From: Faecalibacterium sp. UBA1360
Lineage (GTDB): Bacteria; Bacillota; Clostridia; Oscillospirales; Ruminococcaceae
Length of the DNA stretch: 36,252 nucleotides
Reading direction: 5' to 3'
NCBI GenBank assembly: GCA_002306375.1
Contig: DBRU01000036.1
Location: forward strand, 1 to 36,252
How positions within the stretch are numbered: the first letter of the stretch is position 1; each line of letters opens with the position of its first letter. Position numbers and translations under genes: made by a program. This document shows positions 6,837-15,400 of the stretch, piece by piece. Under the pieces are notes generated by a model. It ran no database searches, was not told where the DNA came from, and saw only the letters and a program-made list of their open reading frames with translations.

Positions 6837-7043
6837 ATGAAACAGGGCATCCATCCCAAGTATGTGGACTGCACGATCACCTGCGCCTGCGGCAACGTCA
6901 TCCAGACCCGTTCGACCCGTCCGGAGATCCGCGTCGAAGTTTGCAGCAAGTGCCATCCCTTCTACACCGGCAAGCAGAAGCTGGTGGACACCGGCGGCCG
7001 CGTCGAGCGCTTCAAGCGCCGCTATGCCAACGCTGGCAAGTAA
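6837..7043 (+). CDS. rpmE: Ribosomal protein L31, zinc-binding type
   Basis: The 68-residue protein starts MKQGIHPKYVDC and is a bL31 of the large ribosomal subunit, which bridges the central protuberance and the small subunit. Cys16, Cys18, Cys36 and Cys39 form the zinc site of the C+ type, which cells often replace by a zinc-free paralogue when zinc is scarce. The start at 6837 follows AGAGGTG by 7 bases; an in-frame ATG at 6813 would add eight non-conserved residues. It is a single-gene unit with a consensus promoter and a strong terminator. Confidence 0.96.
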   Translation: MKQGIHPKYVDCTITCACGNVIQTRSTRPEIRVEVCSKCHPFYTGKQKLVDTGGRVERFKRRYANAGK

Positions 7044-7053
7044 TCATAACCGC

Positions 7054-7089
7054 AAATACCCCAGATGGCGACATCTGGGGTATTTTTGC
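7054..7089 (+). terminator. Terminator of rpmE
   Basis: A perfect 14-bp stem (7054-7067 with 7072-7085) around GCGA is followed by TTG. The 3' arm itself ends in a run of T. Confidence 0.9.
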
Positions 7090-7152
7090 TTGCCGTCGCC
7101 CAAGATCCGCAGACCGCTGCCCGCGGCCCGATGACGAAGGAGGACGCCCCCC

Positions 7153-7770
7153 ATGGCCGACTACCGCACCATACGCGGCACAGCCCGCTTTGAATATGAG
7201 GAAAAGCGCAGCCGTTTCATTGCCCGGGCGGCTTTTGCCGACACCGAAGAAAAGGCCCTGGCCTTTTTGCAGGCCGTTCGGGCTGAAAACCGCACGGCAC
7301 GCCACAACGTCTATGCCTATGTGCTGCAAAACGGGCGGGTGCGCTATTCTGACGACGGCGAGCCCGCCAAGACCGCCGGCACGCCGGTGCTGGAATGTAT
7401 CCGGCACGCCGGGCTGTGCGATGTGATCGTGGTGGTCACCCGGTATTTTGGCGGCATTTTGCTGGGCACCGGCGGGCTGGTGCGGGCGTACACGGCGGCG
7501 GCTGCGGGGGCGCTGGCGGCCGCCGAGCCGGTCGAGATGCGCCAGGTCGTGGACTGTGCGGTGTGTGTGCCCTACGCCCAGTACGACGCCGCCCGCCGCC
7601 TGATCGAACAGCACACCGTGCGCCTGGACGAACCTGAATTTGCCGACGCCGTCACCCTGCGCTGGCGTATCCCCGCAGGGGAGGAAGGTCCCCTGTGCGC
7701 CCAGCTGGGGGAACTGACCCGGGGCGCGGCGTCGGTGACGGTGGGGCCGGCGCGTTACGACGCCTTTTAA
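7153..7770 (+). CDS. YigZ/IMPACT family protein
   Basis: The 205-residue protein has the UPF0029/IMPACT N-terminal domain (about 10-120). Typical motifs are KRSRFIA, ARHNVYAYV, YSDDGEPAKTAGTPVL and RYFGGILLGTGGLVRAY. A smaller C-terminal domain of ferredoxin-like fold covers about 135-200. Eukaryotic IMPACT proteins act in translation control through GCN1; bacterial YigZ is conserved but its task is not established. AAGGAGG lies about 9 bases before the ATG. It follows the rpmE terminator by about 65 bases without a clear promoter and is followed by a weak terminator. Confidence 0.9.
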   Translation: MADYRTIRGTARFEYEEKRSRFIARAAFADTEEKALAFLQAVRAENRTARHNVYAYVLQNGRVRYSDDGEPAKTAGTPVLECIRHAGLCDVIVVVTRYFGGILLGTGGLVRAYTAAAAGALAAAEPVEMRQVVDCAVCVPYAQYDAARRLIEQHTVRLDEPEFADAVTLRWRIPAGEEGPLCAQLGELTRGAASVTVGPARYDAF

Positions 7771-7805
7771 CCCTTTTGGAAGGAAAACAGCGGCCAAAGG
7801 GGCGT

Positions 7806-7830
7806 CCTGAATGTGAAATTCTGGTTTTTT
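7806..7830 (+). terminator. Weak terminator after the YigZ gene
   Basis: CCTGAAT (7806-7812) pairs with ATTCTGG (7818-7824) with one T-T mismatch, and six T follow (7825-7830). The stem is short, so read-through into dgt is likely. A possible TATACT box at 7869-7874 could give dgt its own promoter, but its -35 is poor. Confidence 0.45.
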
Positions 7831-7948
7831 GCCGCGGAAGAAGTGTTTTGCCCGCGTTTTATCGTATTTATACTACAAAGGGGATCGTTGCGCGCAAGGC
7901 CGCTGTCAAAAACCGCTTCGCATCCCCAAGACGGAAGGAGGATGGGGT

Positions 7949-8950
7949 ATGACCGTTCGTGAACAGACCCAGGCCATCGAGCGCCTGACCCTGAGCCGGT
8001 ATGCGGCCCTGAGCCAGGACACCCGGGGCCGCGCCCGCACCGAGGCCGAGGACCCGCTGCGCCCGTGTTACCAGCGGGATCGGGACCGCATCCTGCACAG
8101 CAAGGCGTTCCGCCGCCTCAAGCAAAAGACCCAGGTCTTTCTTTCGCCCGAAGGCGATCATTACCGCACCCGCCTGACCCATACGCTGGAAGTCAGCCAG
8201 ATCGCCCGCACCATCGCCCGGGCCCTGCGCCTCAACGAGGATTTGACCGAGGCCATCGCCCTGGGCCACGACCTGGGGCATACGCCCTTCGGCCATGCGG
8301 GCGAGCGGGCGCTGGACCGGCTGTGCCCGGGCGGCTTCACCCATTACCGCCAGAGTTTGCGGGTGGTGGAATACCTGGAAAAGGAAGGCGAGGGCCTGAA
8401 CCTGACCTGGGAGGTGCGCAACGGCATCGTCACCCACACCACCGGCGAGTGGGCCCGCACGCTGGAAGGCCGGGCCGTGCGCTACGCCGACCACATCGCC
8501 TTTCTGAACCACGACATCGAGGACGCCATCACCGGCGGCGTGTTGTCGCCCGCCGATCTGCCCCGGGACGCGGTGCGGATCCTGGGCGACAGCAAAAGCC
8601 GCCGCATCACCACGATGATCACCGACCTTGTGCTCAACAGCCAGACAGGGGATATGGGCTTTTCCCAGGATGTGGAGGAAGCCTACAAGCTGCTCAAGGA
8701 CTTCATGTACTCCACCGTCTATGTAGACAAGCAGGCCAAGCGGGAAGAAAAAAAGGTGGACAAGGTGGTGGCCGAACTCTACGGCCGCCTTTGCGACGAC
8801 CCCGCCCTGATGCCCAATTTTTATATGCAGATCGCCTACCGCGAAGGCATAGACCGGGCGGTGGCGGATTACATTTCCGGCATGAGCGACCATTTCGCCA
8901 TCCGCCTGTTCGAGGACTGGTTCGTCCCGCAGAAATGGCACGTGCTGTAA
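7949..8950 (+). CDS. dgt: Deoxyguanosinetriphosphate triphosphohydrolase (HD-domain dNTPase)
   Basis: The 333-residue protein is an HD-superfamily dNTP triphosphohydrolase, which releases tripolyphosphate and a deoxynucleoside and so helps balance dNTP pools. The N-terminal DPLRPCYQRDRDRILHSKAF block and the metal site (His78 in RLTHTLEVSQ, His107-Asp108 in GHDLGHTPFGH) are intact. It is a short form, like those next to dnaG in many Clostridia. GGAAGGAGG lies 5-7 bases before the ATG. A longer in-frame opening to 7829 lacks conservation. dnaG follows after 49 bases, so dgt, dnaG and rpoD probably share transcripts. Confidence 0.93.
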   Translation: MTVREQTQAIERLTLSRYAALSQDTRGRARTEAEDPLRPCYQRDRDRILHSKAFRRLKQKTQVFLSPEGDHYRTRLTHTLEVSQIARTIARALRLNEDLTEAIALGHDLGHTPFGHAGERALDRLCPGGFTHYRQSLRVVEYLEKEGEGLNLTWEVRNGIVTHTTGEWARTLEGRAVRYADHIAFLNHDIEDAITGGVLSPADLPRDAVRILGDSKSRRITTMITDLVLNSQTGDMGFSQDVEEAYKLLKDFMYSTVYVDKQAKREEKKVDKVVAELYGRLCDDPALMPNFYMQIAYREGIDRAVADYISGMSDHFAIRLFEDWFVPQKWHVL

Positions 8951-8999
8951 CGGCGCGGCCGGCGGTCAGAGATACCCGACAAAGGAGGTGCGCCCCGCT

Positions 9000-10781
9000 T
9001 TGATCCCCAAGGAATACATCCAGGAAGTTGTCCGCCGCAACAGCGTCGAGGACATCATCGGCCAATATGTGCAGCTGCGCCGCCGCGGGCGCACGCTCAC
9101 CGGGCTGTGCCCGTTCCACTCGGAAAAAACGCCCTCCTTCACGGTCTATCCCGACACCCAGAGCTTTTACTGCTTCGGCTGCGGGGCGGCGGGGGACGTG
9201 ATCACCTTTGTGCGCAAGATCAACAATCTCGGCTATGTGGAAGCCGTCAAGCAGCTGGCGGCCCGGGCGGGCATGCCCCTGCCGGACGAGGACGACAAGG
9301 AAGGCCGCCGCCGCACCCGCATGCTGGAGATGAACCGTTGCGCCGCCCGCTATTTTTACGAGCAGCTCAACGCCCAGACCCCCGAGGCCGCCGCCGCCCG
9401 CCGCTACTGGAAAGAAAAGCGCGGCCTTTCGGACGCGGCCATCCGCCGGTTCGGTCTGGGGTACGCCCCCGACGGGTTCTCGGGGCTTTTGCGGTACCTG
9501 CGCCGGCGGGGTTACTCAGACGAGGAGATCGAGGACGCCGGCCTTGCCAAGCGCAGCGCCAAAGGCAATCTGTACGACCTGTTCCATCGTCGGGTCATGG
9601 TGCCCATCATCGACGTGCGGGGCAACATCATCGCCTTCGGCGGCCGCGTTCTCGACGATTCCAAACCCAAGTACATCAACAGCCCCGAGACCCTGGTCTA
9701 CAAAAAGTCTCACACGCTGTTTGCCCTCAACATCGCCAAGAAATCGGCCTCCCGCCGTTTCATCCTCTGCGAAGGGTACATGGATGTCATCAGCATGCAC
9801 GAAGCCGGGTTCGACACCGCCGTGTGTGCCTGCGGCACAGCTCTGACGCCCGAACAGGTCAACCTGCTGGGCGAATACGCCGACGAGGCCGTGCTCAGCT
9901 ACGACTCGGACGAAGCCGGACAGAAAGCCACGGCCCGCAGCCTGGGCCTGTTTGCCAACAGCCCCGTCAAGGTGGCCGTGCTCAACATCCCCGGCGCCAA
10001 AGACCCGGACGAGTTCATCCGCCGCTACGGCAAAGAGCGGTTCGAGATCCTGCTGGACAAAGCCGCCAACCCCATCGAATTCCGCCTGGCCAAGGTCAAG
10101 CAGAAATACGACCTGCGCACCGACGACGGCCGGCTGGAATACATCCGCGAAGCCATCGGCCTGCTGGCCGACAGCCACGTGAGCCCCACGGCCCGGGACG
10201 TGTACGCCGGGCGCATCGCGGGGGAGACGGGGGTGTCCAAACAGGCGGTGGTCTCCCAGCTGGAAGGCGCGCTCAAGGGCGCCGAGCGCCGGGGCCACCG
10301 TACCCAGCAAAAAGAGATGAACCGGCAAAGCATTGCCGCCGGCATCCGCGTGCCCTATGACCGCGGGGGCGAGGCAGCCCTGGGCCCGGCCAACGCGGCG
10401 CGCCAGCTGGTGGCCGCCATGATGCAGGACCCCGACCAGATCCCGTATGTGCGCCAGCGCCTTGATCTGGACAGCGTGCCCGAACCCGAGATCCAGCAGG
10501 CGGTGCGGGCGCTGTACAGCTGCGCCGAGCACGGCGACCCCGTCAACGCGACCACGCTGTCCACCATGCTGGACGAAGGGGCGTACAACCTGGTCATCAA
10601 GATCCAGGCCCAGAACAGCCCCCAAAGGCTGCTGCGCCAGGACATCGACCTGTTTTTGGACCGCTTGCGCCACGCGACGCCCAAAAGCAAACAGGCGGCC
10701 GCCACCGACGACGACGCCTACCGGGCGCTGTTCGATTCCATCCGGCAGGAAAAGCGCGTCGGCCTGGACCCCGACGCCTGA
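9000..10781 (+). CDS. dnaG: DNA primase
   Basis: The 593-residue protein makes RNA primers at the replication fork. In order it has a CHC2 zinc domain (Cys37, His40, Cys58, Cys61), the RNA polymerase core with the TOPRIM motifs EGYMDVIS (about 257) and YDSDEAG (about 301), and a C-terminal helical region that would contact DnaB helicase. The start is taken as TTG at 9000, giving MIPKEYIQEV, which is how DnaG proteins normally begin; AGGAGG ends 11 bases upstream. A GTG at 8988 overlaps that ribosome binding site and is unlikely. It lies between dgt and rpoD, the common macromolecular-synthesis arrangement. Confidence 0.95.
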   Translation: MIPKEYIQEVVRRNSVEDIIGQYVQLRRRGRTLTGLCPFHSEKTPSFTVYPDTQSFYCFGCGAAGDVITFVRKINNLGYVEAVKQLAARAGMPLPDEDDKEGRRRTRMLEMNRCAARYFYEQLNAQTPEAAAARRYWKEKRGLSDAAIRRFGLGYAPDGFSGLLRYLRRRGYSDEEIEDAGLAKRSAKGNLYDLFHRRVMVPIIDVRGNIIAFGGRVLDDSKPKYINSPETLVYKKSHTLFALNIAKKSASRRFILCEGYMDVISMHEAGFDTAVCACGTALTPEQVNLLGEYADEAVLSYDSDEAGQKATARSLGLFANSPVKVAVLNIPGAKDPDEFIRRYGKERFEILLDKAANPIEFRLAKVKQKYDLRTDDGRLEYIREAIGLLADSHVSPTARDVYAGRIAGETGVSKQAVVSQLEGALKGAERRGHRTQQKEMNRQSIAAGIRVPYDRGGEAALGPANAARQLVAAMMQDPDQIPYVRQRLDLDSVPEPEIQQAVRALYSCAEHGDPVNATTLSTMLDEGAYNLVIKIQAQNSPQRLLRQDIDLFLDRLRHATPKSKQAAATDDDAYRALFDSIRQEKRVGLDPDA

Positions 10782-10859
10782 CATACCGCCCGCAGCGGGC
10801 CCACGGCCCTTGTATAAATCCCGGGAAACGGGCAGACTAAAACCAAAGGAGATTTACTT

Positions 10860-11957
10860 ATGGCAGAGAAGAAAGACCCCATCCGCGCACTGATCGAGCA
10901 GGGCCGCCGCGCCGGCAAACTGACCAACAGCGAGATCGGCGACGCCGTGGAGGAAAGCGGTCACGGCCTGGACGTGGAGCAGATGGAAAAGCTCTATGAA
11001 GAGCTGGAAAGCCACGGCATCGAAGTTGTGGACGACGATCCCGCGGCGGACGTGGCGGATGTGGCCCTGACCGAGGACAGCGTGGAAGATTTCGAGGATG
11101 CTCTTGCCACCGAGGGCGTCGCCATCGACGACCCGGTCAAGGTCTACCTGAAAGAGATCGGCCGCGTGCCTCTGCTGACCCCCGATGAGGAAGTCGCCCT
11201 GGCCCTGGCCATCCAGAACGGCGGGCCGGAAGGCGAGCGGGCCAAGCAGCGCCTGAGCGAGGCCAACCTGCGCCTGGTGGTCTCCATCGCCAAGCGGTAT
11301 GTGGGCCGCGGCATGCAGTTTCTGGACCTGATCCAGGAAGGCAACCTGGGCCTGATCAAGGCGGTGGAAAAGTTCGACCACACCAAGGGCTTCAAGTTCT
11401 CCACCTACGCCACCTGGTGGATCCGTCAGGCCATCACCCGCGCCATCGCGGACCAGGCCCGCACGATCCGCATCCCCGTGCACATGGTCGAGACCATCAA
11501 CAAGGTCAAGAAGGTGTCCAGCCAGCTCCTGCACGAAAACGGCCATGAGCCCAGCGCCGAAGAGATCGCCGAGCGTCTGGACATGCCGGTGGACAAGGTG
11601 CGAGAGATCATGCGCGTGGCCCAGGAGCCCGTCAGTCTCGAGACCCCCATCGGCGAGGAGGAGGACAGCCATCTGGGCGACTTCATCCCTGACGACGAGG
11701 CCCCCGTCCCCGCCGAGGCAGCCAGCCAGACTCTTCTCAAAGAGCAGCTGGCCGACGTGCTCAAGACCCTGACCCCCCGGGAAGAAAAGGTCTTGCGCCT
11801 GCGCTTTGGCCTCGAGGACGGCCGTCCGCGCACCCTTGAGGAAGTGGGCAAGGAATTCAACGTCACCCGCGAGCGCATCCGCCAGATCGAAGCCAAGGCC
11901 CTGCGCAAGCTGCGCCACCCCAGCCGCAGCAAAAAGCTGCGGGATTTCCTGGACTGA
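10860..11957 (+). CDS. rpoD: Primary sigma factor SigA
   Basis: The 365-residue sigma-70 factor directs RNA polymerase to housekeeping promoters. Region 1.2 starts at about residue 92 (DPVKVYLKEIGRVPLL). Region 2 holds DLIQEGNLGLIKAVEKFD and the -10 reading and melting block TYATWWIRQAITRAI. Region 3 is HMVETINKV, and region 4 ends with the helix-turn-helix TLEEVGKEFNVTRERIRQIEAKAL. The acidic N-terminus of about 90 residues matches the short region 1.1 of Firmicutes. AAAGGAG lies 9 bases before the ATG. It follows dnaG by 78 bases and has a strong terminator. The promoters in this window fit its expected target sequence closely. Confidence 0.97.
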   Translation: MAEKKDPIRALIEQGRRAGKLTNSEIGDAVEESGHGLDVEQMEKLYEELESHGIEVVDDDPAADVADVALTEDSVEDFEDALATEGVAIDDPVKVYLKEIGRVPLLTPDEEVALALAIQNGGPEGERAKQRLSEANLRLVVSIAKRYVGRGMQFLDLIQEGNLGLIKAVEKFDHTKGFKFSTYATWWIRQAITRAIADQARTIRIPVHMVETINKVKKVSSQLLHENGHEPSAEEIAERLDMPVDKVREIMRVAQEPVSLETPIGEEEDSHLGDFIPDDEAPVPAEAASQTLLKEQLADVLKTLTPREEKVLRLRFGLEDGRPRTLEEVGKEFNVTRERIRQIEAKALRKLRHPSRSKKLRDFLD

Positions 11958-11990
11958 TCCGCGCCTTTTACCCGTTACAGAACGTTCCCA

Positions 11991-12034
11991 CCGCCCGCAA
12001 ACGCCGCACCCGGCGTCTGCGGGCGGCGCTTTTT
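11991..12034 (+). terminator. Terminator of rpoD
   Basis: A nearly perfect 16-bp stem (11991-12006 with 12011-12026) around CACC is followed by CGCTTTTTG. Confidence 0.9.
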
Positions 12035-12035
12035 G

Positions 12036-12303
12036 CAAACCGGGCAGGGAAGCACGGCTTATTCTTTTCTTGAGCGCTGCGTGTCAAGAGCCAGCGTACA
12101 CAAATCGAATGGGGCAAGCATGGTGATATTGACGAACTAGCGAATCTTCCGGCGTTTGTCAAGGTTGTTTTGCAGGTGGAAAATCGGCAGAATGACGAAA
12201 ATTGTTACACGCACCCGGGCGTTCGATTTTGGGGGCCGGAAGGAAGTCTCCGCGCTCAAAAACAAAAAAACGCGCCCTATCGGACACATTTTTCAAAAAG
12301 GGG
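12036..12303 (+). other. Spacer between rpoD terminator and rpoB promoter, with an undirected open frame
   Basis: This stretch is richer in A and T than the genes around it. One frame stays open for 77 codons (12074-12304). It reads like protein in part (QIEWGKHGDIDELANLP and then FVKVVLQVENR) but has no ATG, no ribosome binding site, and a stop inside the rpoB -35 box. It may be a decayed gene fragment or chance. I see no RNA gene here. Confidence 0.3.
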
Positions 12304-12332
12304 TTGACAAGGCACGATCCTTGTTGTATACT
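12304..12332 (+). promoter_or_regulatory. Promoter of rpoBC
   Basis: A perfect TTGACA (12304-12309) and TATACT (12327-12332) are 17 bases apart. Transcription should start near 12339, about 150 bases before rpoB. Confidence 0.92.
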
Positions 12333-12338
12333 GGCTCA

Positions 12339-12487
12339 GTATCACAAAAATGGAATAGAGCGCCCTAAAGGGACTGCAATCTTTGGTCTGTGTCAAAAAC
12401 TTTGTGAAAAATGACGAAGTTGACCAGCCGGGAAGTACCTTCAGTGGTCTGCTTTGTCTAATTAAGGAATAGGAGTGGTCGCATTTT
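12339..12487 (+). promoter_or_regulatory. Structured rpoB leader
   Basis: The leader can form a two-part hairpin with GACCA (12422-12426) against TGGTC (12445-12449) enclosing GAAG-TAC-CTTC. The ribosome binding site AGGAG (12471-12475) lies 12 bases before the ATG, a long spacing. Control by leader structure is possible but not shown. Confidence 0.4.
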
Positions 12488-15400
12488 ATGGTAAAGGTCA
12501 AGCCCGTACAAAATGGCCGCACGACCAGAATGAGCTTTTCCCGCATCAACGAAGTGATCGGGATGCCCAATCTGATCGAGATCCAGAAAAACTCGTACAA
12601 CTGGTTCCTGGAAGAGGGCCTGCACGAGGTGTTCCACGACATTGCCGCCATTGAGGACTATACCGGCAACCTGGTCCTGGAATTCATCGATTACCGCCTG
12701 GACAAACACCCCAAGTATACCATTAAAGAATGCAAGGAGCGCGACGCCACCTATGCCGCGCCCCTGTACGTCACTGCGCGCCTGATCAACAAGCAGACCG
12801 GCGAAGTGCAGGATCAGGAGATCTTCATGGGCGATTTCCCCCTGATGACCGACTCCGGCACCTTCATTTCCAACGGCGCCGAGCGCGTCATCGTTTCCCA
12901 GCTGGTCCGTTCGCCCGGCGTGTTCTATTCCTCCAGCAAGGACCGTGCCGGCAAGGACCTGTTCACCGCCACCATGAACCCCAACCGCGGCGCCTGGCTG
13001 GAATATGAGACCGACTCCTCCGACGTGTTCTATGTCCGCATCGACAAGAACCGCAAGCTGCCCGTGACCACTTTCCTGCGGGCGTTGGGCTTGGGCAGCG
13101 ACGACCAGCTGCGCCAGTTCTTCGGCGAAAGCGAGCCCAAGATCGTGGCCACCCTGGAAAAGGACACCACCCACAACACCGAGGACGGCCTGCTGGAATG
13201 CTACCGCAAGCTGCGTCCCGGCGAGCCTCCCACGGTGGAAAACTCCCGCAGCCACATCAACGCTTTGTTCTTCGACCCGCGCCGGTATGACCTGGCCCGG
13301 TTCGGCCGCTTCAAGATGAACAACAAGCTGGCCCTGGCCCGCCGCATCGCGGGCTACCGTGCCGGCGAGGACATCATCGCCCCCCTGACCGGCGAACTGC
13401 TGGTGGCCAAGGGCGAGAAGATCACCACCGAGAAGGCCCGCGAGATCGACGCCGCCGGCGTCACCCGCGCCACCGTTCTGGTGGAGCGCAAGAACGAGGA
13501 AGCCACCCCGGTCATCGTGATCTCCAACGGCTGCGTGGACGCCCAGCCCTTCTTCAGCTTTGATGTGGAAGAGTGCGGCATCAACGAGCGCGCCTCCTTT
13601 GCCGAGATCCGCAAGATCCTGGACGCCACCTCCGACCCCGAAGAGCAGAAGGAACTGCTGCGCCGCAACCGCGACGTGCTGATCAGCCGCACGGTCACCG
13701 TGGACGACATCTTCGCCTCGGTCAGCTACCTGATCGGCCTGGACCACGGCATCGGTTCCACCGACGAGATCGACCACCTGGGCAACCGCCGCGTTCGCAG
13801 CGTGGGCGAACTGCTGCAAAACCAGTTCCGCATCGGCTTTGCCCGCATGGAGCGCGTGGTGCGCGAGCGCATGACCCTGCAAAACCAGGAATCGGGCGAC
13901 AAAATCACCCCCCAGAGCCTGGTCAACATCCGCCCCGTGGTGTCTGCCATCCGCGAGTTCATCGGTTCCAGCCCCCTGTCCCAGTTCATGGACCAGAACA
14001 ACCCTCTGGCCGAACTGACCCACAAGCGCCGCCTGTCCGCCCTGGGCCCCGGCGGTCTGTCCCGTGACCGCGCCGGCTTCGAAGTCCGCGACGTTCATTA
14101 CACCCACTACGGTCGTCTGTGCCCCATCGAGACGCCCGAAGGTTCCAACATCGGCCTGATCTCCTATCTGGCCTCCTTCGCCAAGATCAACAAGTACGGC
14201 TTCATCGAGGCGCCTTACCGCAAGGTGGACAAGGGCACCGGCCATGTCACCGACGAAGTGGTGTATATGCCCGCCGACGTGGAGGACGAGTACATCGTCG
14301 CCCAGGCCAACGAAAAGCTGGACGAAAACGGCTGCTTCGTGCGCTCCCGCGTGTCCTGCCGTCACCGCAACGACATCCAGGAATTCCCCCGCGAACTCGT
14401 CGATTTCATGGACGTTTCGCCCCGTATGATGGTCTCGGTGGCCACCGCCTCCATTCCGTTCCTGGAAAACGACGACTGCAACCGCGCCCTGATGGGCTCC
14501 AACATGCAGCGCCAGGCCGTGCCCCTGATGGTCACCCAGCAGCCCATCGTGGCCACCGGCATGGAATACAAGGCCGCCACCGACTCCGGCGTGTGCGTGC
14601 TGGCCGCCCGTGCCGGCACCGTGGAGGCCGTGGACGCCGACAAGATCGTGGTCCGCTGCGACGACGGCTCCGCCGACACCTATGAGCTCATCAAGTTCAT
14701 GCGCTCCAACCAGGGCACCTGCGTCAACCAGCGTCCCATCGTCAACATCGGCGACCGCATCGAGCCCGGCGAGGTCATCGCCGACGGTCCCGCCACCAAG
14801 AACGGCGAGATCAGCCTGGGCAAGAACGCCCTGGTGGGCTTCATGACCTGGGAAGGCTACAACTACGAGGACGCCGTCCTGCTCAACGAGAAACTGGTCC
14901 GCGAGGACGTGTACACCTCCATCCACATCGAGGAGTACGAGTCCGAAGCCCGCGAGACCAAACTCGGACCCGAAGAGATCACCCGGGACATCCCCAACGT
15001 GGGCGATGACTCGCTGAAAGACCTGGACGAGCGCGGCATCATCCGCATCGGCGCCGAGGTCAAGACCGGCGACATCCTGGTGGGCAAGGTCACCCCCAAG
15101 GGCGAGACCGAGCTCACGGCCGAAGAGCGCCTGCTGCGCGCCATCTTCGGCGAGAAGGCCCGCGAAGTCCGCGATACCTCCCTGCGCGTGCCCCACGGCG
15201 AGTACGGCATCGTGGTGGACGTCAAGGTCTTTACCCCCGAAAACAGCGACGAGCTGCAGCCCGGCGTGCGCCAGTGCGTGCGCTGCTACATCGCCCAGAA
15301 GCGCAAGATCAGCGTGGGCGACAAGATGGCCGGCCGTCACGGCAACAAGGGCGTTGTGTCCCGCATCCTGCCCCAGGAAGACATGCCCTTCCTGCCCGAT

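Noticed and set aside
9000..9002. dnaG start at GTG 8988 instead of TTG 9000
   Set aside because: The GTG lies within the AGGAGG ribosome binding site, and DnaG proteins begin near MIP.
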